Assembly (NCBI GenBank): GCA_050291245.1
Contig: JBNKJP010000044.1
Coordinates: 124,001-188,000, forward strand
Source of the DNA: Thiodiazotropha sp050291245
GTDB lineage: Bacteria > Pseudomonadota > Gammaproteobacteria > Chromatiales > Chromatiaceae
Direction: 5' to 3'
DNA: 64,000 nucleotides
Part shown: piece by piece, positions 35,562-45,021 of the stretch
Numbering within the stretch: the first letter of the stretch is position 1
Layout of the letters: each line of letters starts with the position of its first letter
Translations under genes and position numbers: made by a program
The notes under the pieces: model-generated
The model's database searches: none
What the model saw: the letters and a program-made list of their open reading frames with translations, nothing else
Told to the model about the DNA's origin: nothing

Positions 35562-35679
35562 TGAACAAACTTAGTTATAGCGTTTCTGGTATTACACTAT
35601 ATTTCACACTCACGGCACTACTAAAAGTGTAGGCAAGAAGATGTTAAGTTATTGGTACAGTGGTAAAAGATAAAAGCGC

Positions 35680-35751
35680 TGATAAGCGCAGGCACGGCAG
35701 GACAAATTTGACGCTGCGCTCTCAAATTCGCCAGTGCTGCGGGCGTTATGC
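35680..35751. repeat. attC site with decayed R'' box
   Basis: Arms around ACAAATTTGA / TCAAATT and GCACGGCAGG / CCAGTGCTGC pair imperfectly, ending in R' GTTATGC (35745-35751). The R'' reads GATAAG, with the usual final C changed. Length about 72 bp. Confidence 0.6.
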
Positions 35752-36039
35752 GAGGAACTACTTCTAACGGTTGGTATCTTAAAACAAGGTGAACAGCAAA
35801 TACGTGAACATCTTGTAAAGATGTTAGCATTGAAGCCGAAGATTTCAAATAAGGTATTACAAACAATCGTAGCAGGTAATGTTGCAATGGTGTTCTCGGA
35901 ATGGCACCTCAAAGGTACATCAGAACAGGGCGAGCCAATTGATGTACCGGGGCAATCTTTTAATGTCTTAACTCGTCAAGTGGATGGAGCTTGGTTGATA
36001 ACTATAGATAGTCCATATGGAAAATCTGTTTTCGCATAA
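35734..36039 (+). pseudogene. DUF4440/SnoaL-like cassette gene lacking its N-terminus
   Basis: The frame encodes EQQIREHLVKMLALKPKI and WHLKGTSEQGEPIDVPGQS and TIDSPYG, the middle and end of a SnoaL-like (DUF4440, ketosteroid-isomerase fold) protein. About 35 N-terminal residues of the usual family are absent, and the frame begins inside the attC. Either a shortened gene or a truncated cassette; a palindromic site overlaps its stop. Confidence 0.55.
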
Positions 36040-36081
36040 AAATGTATAACGAGACACCGGGTCTCGTTAATAAAGCTTTTA
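36037..36081. repeat. attC-like palindrome
   Basis: TAACGAGAC and GTCTCGTTA form a perfect 9-bp hairpin followed by AATAAAGCTTTTAG, the same block as at 33626. A GGCTAAC box at 36214-36220 without partner may be the last trace of the array. Confidence 0.5.
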
Positions 36082-36502
36082 GCCATCACATGAACAACAA
36101 CGACGAAAAGAAAATAGCCAGCTTGTGAAACCAAGCAATATTGACAGGGCGTTCCTTGTCCTATCTTACGATCCTGGCATTGAGCGTTGTCCGTACTTTG
36201 AGTTGGATTTCAATGGCTAACAAAGCCAGAATCAGGAAAAAGCAGTAAAGAGATATTGTAGGAGCGAGCGCCTGTTCGCGATACCGAGTTCTCAGCGTTC
36301 TTGTTGATTATCTTGAGAGGTACCAGTACCCGGTCATTCGCGGCCAGCGGTCACTCCTACAGGGGATTGGCTTTGTAGGAGCGGCCGCTGGCCGCGAATG
36401 ACCGAGAAGACCGTTGGGGTGAGGTACGAACCCCAACATGATTCACGTATCATTTCGTTCCCAGAGGACGCTACACCAGTCGCACCCAATGATCCATGCC
36501 GG
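36082..36502. other. End of cassette array and REP cluster, no gene
   Basis: It contains short protein-like fragments (for example a frame ending near 36219) but no complete gene, and GTAGGAGCG-type repeats near 36258 and 36375. The palindrome at 36331-36404 is annotated separately. Confidence 0.45.
36331..36404. repeat. 74-bp REP-type inverted repeat
   Basis: The outer 20-base arms (36331-36350 and 36385-36404) are perfectly complementary and contain TTCGCGGCCAGCGG; an inner pair CTCCTAC (36354-36360) / GTAGGAG (36375-36381) extends the cruciform. Likely a dispersed palindromic element of this genome. Confidence 0.75.
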
Positions 36503-39175
36503 TCAGGCGTTATAGCGTTGCAACAGTTTTTCCGCCTCTTCGGCGGTGACCGGCGCACTGATCAGGGTGCCCTGAATCTCATCACACTCGAGATGCTTGA
36601 GCACCATGCGCTGGGCCTCGGTTTCGACCCCTTCCGCAATGACTTTGAGATCCAGGCTCTTGGCCAGTGAAATAATAGCCGTGACGATAGCCTGGGCATG
36701 CTTGTCCGGAAGCAGGCTGTTGAGGAAGGTACGGTCGATCTTGAGGCTGCTGATCGGTAATTTCTGCAGATAGTTCATGGACGAAAATCCCTTGCCGAAA
36801 TCATCCAGTGCGAACTGCATCCCCGCCTCATGCAGCTTCAGCATGATGTCCCGGGTGTGTTCGAAATTCTCGATCAGCGAGGATTCCGTGATCTCGAGTT
36901 CGATCCTGGAGACCTCGATTTTGCGCCGTTCGCAGATGCTCAGAAACTTCTCCGCCAGGCTCGCGTCTCGGAGCTGGACTGTGGAGAGATTAACCGCCAG
37001 GCTGATATCGCGAAATCCGCTTTTGTGCCAGCGGTGCAGATCGGCACAGGCCTTTTTGAAGACCCAGATGCCGAGTTTGTTGATTAGTCCGGTATGTTCG
37101 GCAACCGGGATGAACTCCGAGGGTGGGATCAGGCCGACCTTGGCGTGTGGCCAGCGGGCGAGGGCTTCCATGCCGGTAATCCGGCCGCTTTGAATGTCGA
37201 ATTTCGGTTGATAGACCAGCTCGAACTGTTGTCGCACGATCGCCTTGTGCAGTTGGGTTTCCAGCCAGATGCTGTGGTATGCCTTGCGGTTGATCTCGCG
37301 GGAGAAAAACCGGATACGGTTGCCGCCCGGGTCTTTCTTGGCGACCCGGCGGGCGGTGGTGGCTTTCTGCAGAAGACCGCTCGGGGTGTCATCGTCATAC
37401 GGAAATATCGCGATACCCATGCTGAACGAAAGGAAGAGTTCCTGGTCGTCCACATGAATCGGCTTCTTCAGCCGGCTCAGGATGCGGTGGGCCACCCAGG
37501 TGACGGATTTGATGTCATTGACTCCGGTGACGATCAATGCAAATTCGTCTTTGTTGAGTCGGGAGATATTGGGCGATGGGTCTTCGTCCTGATCGTCGAA
37601 CACCGCAATGGTGTCGGTTTTGCGCAAGCACAGAACCAGGCGTTCCGCGATCAGTTTGAGAATCTGATCGCCAATGACATAGCCCAGGGCGTCACTGAGA
37701 CGGGAGAAGTTATCCACGTCGAGGGATAGGATTGCCGTGGATTGATGGCTGCGTTCACTGCGAGCCAGCTCCTGGTAGATGCGATCGTTGAAGATGAAGC
37801 GGTTGGGCAGTCCGGTCAGTTCATCCTTGCCTTCCCGGCGCTTCATCTCTTCACGGGTGTATTCCAGTTCCGATTCGAGTTCGCGGATCAGGTCCTCGAG
37901 TCTCAGGACCTCGGTTTGCAGACGCCGTTCCGTATCGGTTTTGTCTTTACTGCTCGATTCGATAAACGAATTCACGGAGAGCACCGGGTCCTGTCCCGGT
38001 TTTCCGATCAGTTCCGGACTCCAGGCGGCGATGCAATTGCGTCCACGCTGTTTTGCTTCATACAGTGCGTGGTCCGCGTTGTTTACCAGCAGCATGGCGT
38101 CATCGATCTGCTCATCCAGGGCGGCCAGGCCAATGCTGATGGAGACGGTTTTCGGCTCATCGAACAGGCCATGGCATTGTTGCAGAATATCCATGCGGAG
38201 TCGTTCCGCGATGGCCCGGGCCTGCTCGACATTCGCATCGGGAAGGACCAGGGCGAACTCGTCGCCACCGTATCGACCGACCAGATCCTCAGGCCGGGAG
38301 TTGGCGCTGAGGATTTCCGAGATGTGTTTAATGACCTTGTCGCCATTGGCGTGACCGTAGTGGTCGTTGATCTGTTTGAATCGGTCGATGTCCACCATCA
38401 TGAAAATCAGGTTGCGGTTTTCCCGGATCGAAATCTTGAATAACTGATCGAGTTTTTTGAAAAACGCACGCCGGTTAAGACTGCCCGTCAGGGGGTCCCG
38501 GGTAGCGAGAAATTCAAGTTCCACGGTTTTATTGCGCAAAGCCTTTTCGGAGATGCGCAGTTTCAATAAGGCGGATTTGAGCTGACGGTAGTGTTTCTCC
38601 AGTTCGGTCATATCGTCGAAGGTGGCCAGCACACCTCGCATATGACCCTTATTGTCGAAGATCGGGGCGCTGTTGACCGAAAACACCCGTTCGGCGTTAT
38701 TGCCCGATTCAAATCGTACCGGCATGCCGGTTATCCGTTCACAATTGTTAAAGCTGATGCGCCAGGGAAGATTTTCGGGGATGTCGGTCCCTTCCCGTTG
38801 CTTCCAAAGCAGGTCGTCCGCGGTTTTGCCGATCAGATGCGGATGCTTGTGTCCGGTCTTACTGCTGAACGAATCGTTCGCCAGCAGGATGCGGAATTTT
38901 TCATCCAGTATGAGAAGTCCTTCCGACAAGGCATTGAAAGCGGATCGTACCCGTTCCGGGATGATGGACTTGATGGCGCTCTCGTCAGGGGAATCGCCTC
39001 GCCGTAACAGGTGAAGGATGAGGCCGGTCAGTAGCAGCAACAGCGCCAGTTGCACATAGACGATCGCGTTGAACGGTTTTGGAAATAGCGGTATCAACGG
39101 CCCACTGGAAATCACCAGCAGCGCGATCAGGGTCAATGCGATGATGGTTTTTACAAGTTGGTTGGGCGATGCCAT
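36503..39175 (-). CDS. PAS-GGDEF-(degenerate GGDEF)-EAL c-di-GMP protein
   Basis: The 890-residue protein has two N-terminal membrane helices (residues ~10-65), a PAS domain (~80-190), a GGDEF domain with intact RYGGDEF, a second GGDEF-like domain in which the motif reads NKDEF, and a C-terminal EAL domain with intact MEALARW and the DDFGKGFSS loop. It may therefore make and break c-di-GMP; the second GGDEF-like part is probably regulatory. The ATG follows no obvious strong ribosome site. No neighbouring partner suggests its signal. The palindromes downstream could serve as terminator. Confidence 0.92.
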   Translation of the reverse strand: MASPNQLVKTIIALTLIALLVISSGPLIPLFPKPFNAIVYVQLALLLLLTGLILHLLRRGDSPDESAIKSIIPERVRSAFNALSEGLLILDEKFRILLANDSFSSKTGHKHPHLIGKTADDLLWKQREGTDIPENLPWRISFNNCERITGMPVRFESGNNAERVFSVNSAPIFDNKGHMRGVLATFDDMTELEKHYRQLKSALLKLRISEKALRNKTVELEFLATRDPLTGSLNRRAFFKKLDQLFKISIRENRNLIFMMVDIDRFKQINDHYGHANGDKVIKHISEILSANSRPEDLVGRYGGDEFALVLPDANVEQARAIAERLRMDILQQCHGLFDEPKTVSISIGLAALDEQIDDAMLLVNNADHALYEAKQRGRNCIAAWSPELIGKPGQDPVLSVNSFIESSSKDKTDTERRLQTEVLRLEDLIRELESELEYTREEMKRREGKDELTGLPNRFIFNDRIYQELARSERSHQSTAILSLDVDNFSRLSDALGYVIGDQILKLIAERLVLCLRKTDTIAVFDDQDEDPSPNISRLNKDEFALIVTGVNDIKSVTWVAHRILSRLKKPIHVDDQELFLSFSMGIAIFPYDDDTPSGLLQKATTARRVAKKDPGGNRIRFFSREINRKAYHSIWLETQLHKAIVRQQFELVYQPKFDIQSGRITGMEALARWPHAKVGLIPPSEFIPVAEHTGLINKLGIWVFKKACADLHRWHKSGFRDISLAVNLSTVQLRDASLAEKFLSICERRKIEVSRIELEITESSLIENFEHTRDIMLKLHEAGMQFALDDFGKGFSSMNYLQKLPISSLKIDRTFLNSLLPDKHAQAIVTAIISLAKSLDLKVIAEGVETEAQRMVLKHLECDEIQGTLISAPVTAEEAEKLLQRYNA

Positions 39176-39616
39176 TGATCACTCTCTGTCATTACCTGCG
39201 CTACAGAGAGCTTGAATCCCTGGCTATCTATGACAATACACATGTAAGAGGCAGCCATAGTGGCTGCTTTGTGGGTGTCGGTTTTATTTGACCGATCCCT
39301 GTGTTCAGACACGTGAAATGACAGTGGTCGTGCCTCTGGATAACCATTTCGACCGCCGGAAGGCAAGCTTTAACCCAAATGGTTAACCTGGGAATGTGGT
39401 GATTATGCCGGTCCGCTGTTCCTGCGGCCTATTGCCCGGACTGTCGCTGTGTTTGCCGACAGCGGTGAATGTATAAAGGATTCTTTCTGATTGAATCCGG
39501 GAATCGGGATCTTGAATATCCGGGTGCTCGGACAATCCGACTCGGAAAAACCCGTAGCCTGGATTCCGCGCTTCGCTTCATCCAGGTTACGGGTGCTACA
39601 CGTCAGTGTGAGGGAT
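39176..39616. other. Intergenic region with one REP-like palindrome
   Basis: No supported gene. A palindrome at 39551-39593 lies just after the rpoH stop on its strand. Confidence 0.5.
39551..39593. repeat. Palindromic repeat of the CCTGGAT family
   Basis: CCCGTAGCCTGGAT pairs with ATCCAGGTTACGGG around CGCTTCGC. A related pair of sequences occurs at 52495-52573, so this is a dispersed family. Confidence 0.65.
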
Positions 39617-40465
39617 TCAGGCGGCGAGCTGACTTTTCAGTTTGTTCAGCGCGCTCTTTTCGATCTGTCGAATGCGCTCGGCGGAAACCTGAAAACGCGC
39701 TGCCAGTTCGTGGAGAGTGGCCTTGTTGTCGCTCAACCAACGGGCCTCGAGTACTTCGCGACTGCGTGCATCAAGATCCTGAATCGCATTAAGCAGTTGC
39801 TGCTTCATCTGCGTTTCGCTGTCCACATGCTCGAGCAGGGTCGCGGGTTCCATGCGCATGTCGCTCAGATAGCCTGCCGGGGCGGGGGTCGCCGGTTCTT
39901 CATCATCCTGCTGAGGGCCGTCGAAGGCGATGTCCTGTCCGGACAGCCGGGATTCCATCTCGAGCACGGTTTCGGGTTTGACGCCCAGGTCCTCGGCCAC
40001 GCTGTCAATCTCCTCTTGGGAGAACCAGCCCAGACGTTTTTTGGCGCTGCGCAGATTGAAGAAGAGTTTTCGCTGCGCCTTGGTGGTGGCGACCTTGACG
40101 ATACGCCAGTTCTTGAGAATGTATTCGTGAATCTCGGCCTTGATCCAGTGAACCGCGAAGGAGACCAGGCGCACCCCCATGTCAGGGTCAAAACGCTTTA
40201 CCGCCTTCATCAGGCCGATGGTGCCTTCCTGAACCAGGTCCGGCAGGGCCAGTCCGTAACCGCTGTAGTTTCGAGCGATGCGCACGACGAAGCGAATGTG
40301 CGAGGTAACCAGGGTCTGGGCGGCCTGCAGGTCCTTGTGGTCGCGCAGCCGCACGGCCAGTTCGTGTTCCTCTTCCGCGCTCAGGACGGGCAGCTGGAAG
40401 GCTGCGCTGATATAGGCGTCCATGTTGCCCGTCGGCATGATGCTTAATGCAATCTCTTTGCTCAT
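39617..40465 (-). CDS. rpoH: RNA polymerase sigma-32 factor
   Basis: The 282-residue protein has sigma-70 region 2 (LPDLVQEGTIGLMKAVKRFDP), the RpoH box (QRKLFFNLR) that identifies sigma-32, and region 4 with a helix-turn-helix (LHELAARFQVSAERIRQIE). It directs heat-shock transcription. It stands downstream of ftsX on the same strand, the common gammaproteobacterial order. A CIRCE-like element lies 35 bases upstream of its start. Confidence 0.96.
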   Translation of the reverse strand: MSKEIALSIMPTGNMDAYISAAFQLPVLSAEEEHELAVRLRDHKDLQAAQTLVTSHIRFVVRIARNYSGYGLALPDLVQEGTIGLMKAVKRFDPDMGVRLVSFAVHWIKAEIHEYILKNWRIVKVATTKAQRKLFFNLRSAKKRLGWFSQEEIDSVAEDLGVKPETVLEMESRLSGQDIAFDGPQQDDEEPATPAPAGYLSDMRMEPATLLEHVDSETQMKQQLLNAIQDLDARSREVLEARWLSDNKATLHELAARFQVSAERIRQIEKSALNKLKSQLAA

Positions 40466-40499
40466 TCCAAATTACCCCATTTATGTTTCAGTAAAGATA

Positions 40500-40526
40500 T
40501 TAGCACTCTCATCGGATGAGTGCCAA
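40500..40526 (-). promoter_or_regulatory. CIRCE-like HrcA operator before rpoH
   Basis: On the plus strand TTAGCACTC, nine bases, GAGTGCCAA; the consensus is TTAGCACTC-N9-GAGTGCTAA, so 17 of 18 arm positions match with the exact spacer. It lies 35-61 bases before the rpoH start codon. HrcA binding there would place the heat-shock sigma factor under HrcA control. Confidence 0.8.
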
Positions 40527-40648
40527 TCTACTCATGAGACTTTGCATGGGAGCTAAAGTTCCACTCGGAAAATTAGGGTATTTATACTTCTAAAACAATA
40601 TGATACGTATGAAGTGCTGGTCCATGAGGTGGGTTCCGGGGAGATGTC

Positions 40649-41593
40649 TCAAGAGGGTTGAATGGCGCTGAGGTGGCGCCCGACGGCGAGCCAGGATCCC
40701 AGCAGCCCCAACAGGGAGCTGCCACCCAGCAGGGTCAGGGCGGTGCCCGCATCCAGGTTGCTCAGGTCGAAGCTGCTTTGGTAGAGATCGGCCAGGGTGG
40801 CGACCGGCCCGCTCAGCAGGCTGATCGAAACGGCGACCAGGCTCCATGCGATCAGACCGCCGAACAGCCCGTACCAGAACCCAGTATAGAGAAACGGCCG
40901 GCGGATAAAGGCATTGGTGGCGCCGATGAGTTTGGTGATCTCGATTTCGGTTCTGCGGTTCTGGATCTCCAATCGAATGGTATTCCCCACGATGAGCAGC
41001 ACCGCCATGCTGAGCAGGGCGGTTAACACCACCACGCCACGCTGGGCAATGACCGTGATGGCCTGAAGCCGGCGCACCCACTGCAGGTCAAGCTGCACGA
41101 TCTCCGCTTCCGGCAGAAGGCGCAGTTCCCGGACCAGCTGCTGGGCCTTCTCCGCAGTGGTGAAGTCGGTCTTTGGTTGGATGAACAACAGGTTCGGCAA
41201 GGGGTTGTAGTCCAGCGCCTGCAAGGCGTCCGCGAATCCGCTTTGACGCTGGAACTCCTTGAGCGCGTCTTGGCGGGTGATCAACCGCACCTCCTGGATG
41301 CGTTGATGGCGGCGCAGTTTTTTCGCCAATGCCGAGGCCTCTTCGTCACTCACCCGTTGTTTCAGAAACACCGAGATACTCGCGCCGCTCTCCCAGTTTC
41401 CGCTGATCTGCTGAAGGTTGTGCAGCATCACATGCAGCCCGACAGGCAATGCGAGGGCGATACCGATCACCGCGCAGGTCATCAATGAGGAGAGGGGATT
41501 CCTGGACAAGCGTCCGAGGCTGGAGAGGGCGACCTGGGCGTGACGCTGCAGCCAGATGTGAACCGGGAACGCCTTGCGTAGCTTACGTGACAT
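40649..41593 (-). CDS. ftsX: Cell-division ABC transporter permease FtsX
   Basis: The 314-residue membrane protein has an N-terminal helix, a periplasmic domain (residues ~60-170), and three further helices; LIGATNAFIRRPFLYTG is the conserved FtsX loop. Its start overlaps ftsE by 11 bases. With FtsE it controls septal murein hydrolases. Confidence 0.95.
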   Translation of the reverse strand: MSRKLRKAFPVHIWLQRHAQVALSSLGRLSRNPLSSLMTCAVIGIALALPVGLHVMLHNLQQISGNWESGASISVFLKQRVSDEEASALAKKLRRHQRIQEVRLITRQDALKEFQRQSGFADALQALDYNPLPNLLFIQPKTDFTTAEKAQQLVRELRLLPEAEIVQLDLQWVRRLQAITVIAQRGVVVLTALLSMAVLLIVGNTIRLEIQNRRTEIEITKLIGATNAFIRRPFLYTGFWYGLFGGLIAWSLVAVSISLLSGPVATLADLYQSSFDLSNLDAGTALTLLGGSSLLGLLGSWLAVGRHLSAIQPS

Positions 41594-42266
41594 GCGGTCC
41601 TTCCGTTTTGCTGTCCGCCACCAGGGTGCCGCTGCTGAGGGTCAGGATACGCTTGTTCATGCCGCGGATCAGGGCGATATCATGGGATGCGATGAGCAGG
41701 GTGACGCCCACCTGATTGAAATCGCTGAACAGGTCCATGATCTCCTGGGAGAGTTCCGGGTCGAGGTTGCCGGTCGGTTCATCCGCGAGTACCAGCGGGG
41801 GTTTGCTGACCACGGCCCGGGCGATGCCTACCCGCTGCTGTTCACCCCCGGAAAGGGTGACCGGCGCCGCGCGTTCCTTGTATAGGAGTCCGACCTTGTC
41901 GAGGGCGGCGCGAACCCGGCGTCCGATCTCCTTGTGACCCAGGCCGGAAACCACCAGGGGCAGGGCGACATTATCGAATACCGTGCGGTCGAACAGCAGA
42001 CGGTGATCCTGGAAGATCATGCCGACCTCGCGGCGATGATAGGGGATCTGACGGTTCTTCAACCGGGTCAGATTACGTCCGTTGACATGCACCTGGCCTC
42101 CGCTGGAACGTTCCAGCAGTCCAATCAGTTTCAGCAGGGTGCTCTTGCCGGCGCCCGAGTGCCCGGTGAGAAACACCATCTCCTCTGGGGCGATGCGCAG
42201 ATTCACTTGGCTCAGGCCGGTGTGGCCACCCGGGTAGCGTTTGCTGACGTTGTCAAAGTGGATCAA
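41583..42266 (-). CDS. ftsE: Cell-division ATP-binding protein FtsE
   Basis: Walker A GHSGAGKST, signature LSGGEQQRV and Walker B LVLADEPTGNLD are present in 227 residues. It lies between ftsY and ftsX in the standard order. Cytoplasmic ATPase partner of FtsX. Confidence 0.97.
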   Translation of the reverse strand: MIHFDNVSKRYPGGHTGLSQVNLRIAPEEMVFLTGHSGAGKSTLLKLIGLLERSSGGQVHVNGRNLTRLKNRQIPYHRREVGMIFQDHRLLFDRTVFDNVALPLVVSGLGHKEIGRRVRAALDKVGLLYKERAAPVTLSGGEQQRVGIARAVVSKPPLVLADEPTGNLDPELSQEIMDLFSDFNQVGVTLLIASHDIALIRGMNKRILTLSSGTLVADSKTEGPHVT

Positions 42267-42333
42267 GGTACTAGTACTCTGCTGCGAGATGCCTGGGGAA
42301 CGCTGAATACGGCCATATCATGTTGAAAGCGTA

Positions 42334-43335
42334 CTAGTCTGAGGATTCCCGGGTGAACAGGGCGTCGACGAACTCTTTGGGATCAAATTCGCGCAGGTCC
42401 TCAATCGCCTCGCCCACGCCGATGAAACGGATCGGCACCTTGACCTTGTCGGCGATGGCGAATACCACGCCCCCCTTGGCGGTGCCGTCCAATTTTGTGA
42501 TCACCAGTCCGCTCAGCCCCACGGCCTTGTGGAACTGCTCAGCCTGATTGACCGCATTCTGACCGGTACCCGCATCGACGACCAGCAGCACCTCATGGGG
42601 GGCTTCGGGGTCGATCTTTTTCATCACTCGGGTGATTTTCGCCAGTTCTTCCATCAAATTGGTCTTGGTGTGCAAACGCCCCGCGGTGTCGGCGATGAGT
42701 ACGTCCACCCGGCGTGAAGTGGCGGCCTGCAGGGCATCGAACACCACCGAGGCGGCATCGGCGCCGGTGTGCTGGGCGATCACCGGGATGTCGTTGCGTT
42801 CCCCCCAGGTCTGCAGCTGTTCCACGGCGGCGGCACGGAAGGTGTCCCCCGCCGCGAGCATGACCGTTTCACCGTCGAGCTGGAATTTTCGCGCCAGTTT
42901 GCCGATCGTTGTGGTCTTGCCGGCGCCGTTGATACCCACCATGACGATTACCAGGGGTTTGTCGGCGCTCCGCGCCTTCAATGGCGTGTTGCAGGTCTCG
43001 AGGATCTCCAGGAGATGCTGTTTGAGGATCCGCGTCAAGACATCCGGATCGTCCAGTTCCTTGCGCTTGACCCGGTTGGTGAGATCCTGAATGATGCGGT
43101 TCGTGGCTTCGACGCCCACATCCGCGGTCAGTAACAGGGTTTCGAGTTCCTCCAGCAGATCCTCGTCGATGGTTTTGCGGCCCATCACAAGATTGGCCAG
43201 ACCGTCGCTCAGATTATGACGGGTGCGTGACAGCCGTTCCGTCAGGCGGGAAAAAAAACCGCGTTTCTCTTCGCTCGCCGGGGTTTTGTCGGCAGCTTGC
43301 GGGGCTGCCTTTTTGCGCTTTCCAAATCCGAACAT
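42334..43335 (-). CDS. ftsY: Signal recognition particle receptor FtsY
   Basis: The NG domain shows GINGAGKTTTIGKLA, DTFRAAAVEQL, DTAGRLHTKTNLMEEL and TKLDGTAKGG. I start at the ATG at 43335 (MFGFGKRKK, 333 residues); a longer frame to 43413 adds 26 residues of non-conserved sequence. The acidic/lysine-rich A domain is short. It targets ribosomes with SRP to the membrane. Confidence 0.95.
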   Translation of the reverse strand: MFGFGKRKKAAPQAADKTPASEEKRGFFSRLTERLSRTRHNLSDGLANLVMGRKTIDEDLLEELETLLLTADVGVEATNRIIQDLTNRVKRKELDDPDVLTRILKQHLLEILETCNTPLKARSADKPLVIVMVGINGAGKTTTIGKLARKFQLDGETVMLAAGDTFRAAAVEQLQTWGERNDIPVIAQHTGADAASVVFDALQAATSRRVDVLIADTAGRLHTKTNLMEELAKITRVMKKIDPEAPHEVLLVVDAGTGQNAVNQAEQFHKAVGLSGLVITKLDGTAKGGVVFAIADKVKVPIRFIGVGEAIEDLREFDPKEFVDALFTRESSD

Positions 43336-43659
43336 GCTGTGGATCACCACCGGTGTATCGGGAACACGGTGATTCGCGCCGGCTCCCGGTTGTACTTGAT
43401 CGTTCCGCGACAATCACGATAGCCTGAGCGGTTTCGGGGGGCGGTTCCCTGTGTGGGTTGCGCAAACCGGGACGAGTGCAAAAGCCAGCGGGTTGTCGGG
43501 GCGTTATTCTACAGATACCGGGGCGAAATGATAACGTGGTTCGCCCGGCAGACCGGGGTTTGTAATTTACCCGGTAAGTTCTGGGGAACCGGATCGAACT
43601 CAAGACCGGTTTTCTGGGTCAATGGTTGAAGGCTAAAATCGGATGACAGGAATAACTCA

Positions 43660-45021
43660 ATGCGAAATTTGTTGATCGGTCTGGTGCTGATGTGGGTGAT
43701 TTTCCCGGTTCATGCGAGTGTCGTGGAACATCGGCTGGAAAACGGCATGAAGGTGATCGTAAAACAGGATAAACGGGCCCCCATCGTGGTTTCGCAAGTC
43801 TGGTACAAGGTGGGGGCCAGCTATGAACACGACGGCATCACGGGGATATCCCACCTACTGGAACACATGATGTTCAAAGGCACCCAAGCTCATCCGCAGG
43901 GGGAATTCTCACGCATCATTGCCGCCAATGGCGGCGATTTAAATGCATTTACCACGACGGACTTCACCGTATATTACCAAACCATGGCCAGTGATCGTCT
44001 CGAGGTTTCCTTCGAGTTGGAAGCGGATCGCATGCGCAATCTTTTGCTTTCGGAAGAAGAATTCACCAAAGAGGCGGCAGTAGTCATGGAAGAGCGACGT
44101 ATGAGTACCGAGGATAGGCCTCAGTCCCTCACCTACGAACTTTTTCTTAGCGGGGCATATCAGACCTCACCCTATCGCCACCCGATCATTGGTTGGATGG
44201 GGGACATCGACAATTTGCGGGTGGAGGATTTGCGCGGCTGGTACCGCAAATGGTATGCGCCCAACAATGCCACCCTGGTTGTGGCCGGGGATGTGGATCC
44301 GGATGAGGTGATCGCTCTGGCGGAGCGTCATTTCGGTCCCCTTAAAGCCGAGGATATTCCCGTAGTCAGGCCCACGACCGAACCCGAGCAACACGGTATC
44401 AAGCGCCTCATCCTGAAAACACCGGCCAGTCAGCCTTACCTGATGATGGGATATAAAACCCCTGTCCTGCGTGATGCGGATTTGGCTTGGGAGCCCTACG
44501 CCTTGGAGATGCTCGCCTACATTCTTGATGCCGGCTCTAGTGCCCGGCTCGCAAGCCACCTGATTCGGGGCAGTGAATTGGCGGTGTCCGTGGAAGCCAG
44601 CTACGACGCCTTCTATCGATTGCCCGGTATGCTGATGTTCGATGCGGTGCCCCGTGCCGGGGTTGATGTCGAACAGATCGAGACAGGGATTCGGAAAGAG
44701 ATCGATCGACTCAAGACAGACCTTGTTACTCCGAATGAACTTCAGCGGGTACGTAATCAAATCGTGGCCGCCAAAGTGTTTCAGCGGGATTCGGTCTTTA
44801 ATCAGGCTCTGATGATCGGACGCTTTGACGCTGTGGGGTTGGATTGGCGTCTTGCGGATAAGTATGTCGATCATTTGAAGGCAGTGACCCCGGAACAGAT
44901 CCGGGAAGTCGCCCGGAAATATCTGGTGGAGGACGGCCTTACTGTGGCTGTGCTTGATCCTCTCCCCCTGGATGGAAAAACCACCAAACAGGTTACATCA
45001 GGAAGTCGACATGTTCATTAA
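43660..45021 (+). CDS. M16 family zinc protease, active subunit
   Basis: A signal peptide (MRNLLIGLVLMWVIFPVHA) precedes the inverted zinc motif HLLEH (residues ~67-71) with the downstream Glu in EADRMRN. The 453-residue length fits bacterial periplasmic PqqL-like/M16B proteins. It is divergent from ftsY and overlaps the next M16 gene by 11 bases, so the two likely form a heterodimer. Confidence 0.93.
   Translation: MRNLLIGLVLMWVIFPVHASVVEHRLENGMKVIVKQDKRAPIVVSQVWYKVGASYEHDGITGISHLLEHMMFKGTQAHPQGEFSRIIAANGGDLNAFTTTDFTVYYQTMASDRLEVSFELEADRMRNLLLSEEEFTKEAAVVMEERRMSTEDRPQSLTYELFLSGAYQTSPYRHPIIGWMGDIDNLRVEDLRGWYRKWYAPNNATLVVAGDVDPDEVIALAERHFGPLKAEDIPVVRPTTEPEQHGIKRLILKTPASQPYLMMGYKTPVLRDADLAWEPYALEMLAYILDAGSSARLASHLIRGSELAVSVEASYDAFYRLPGMLMFDAVPRAGVDVEQIETGIRKEIDRLKTDLVTPNELQRVRNQIVAAKVFQRDSVFNQALMIGRFDAVGLDWRLADKYVDHLKAVTPEQIREVARKYLVEDGLTVAVLDPLPLDGKTTKQVTSGSRHVH

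Noticed and set aside
32842..36220. Complete integron
   Set aside because: No integrase gene or attI site is visible in the window.
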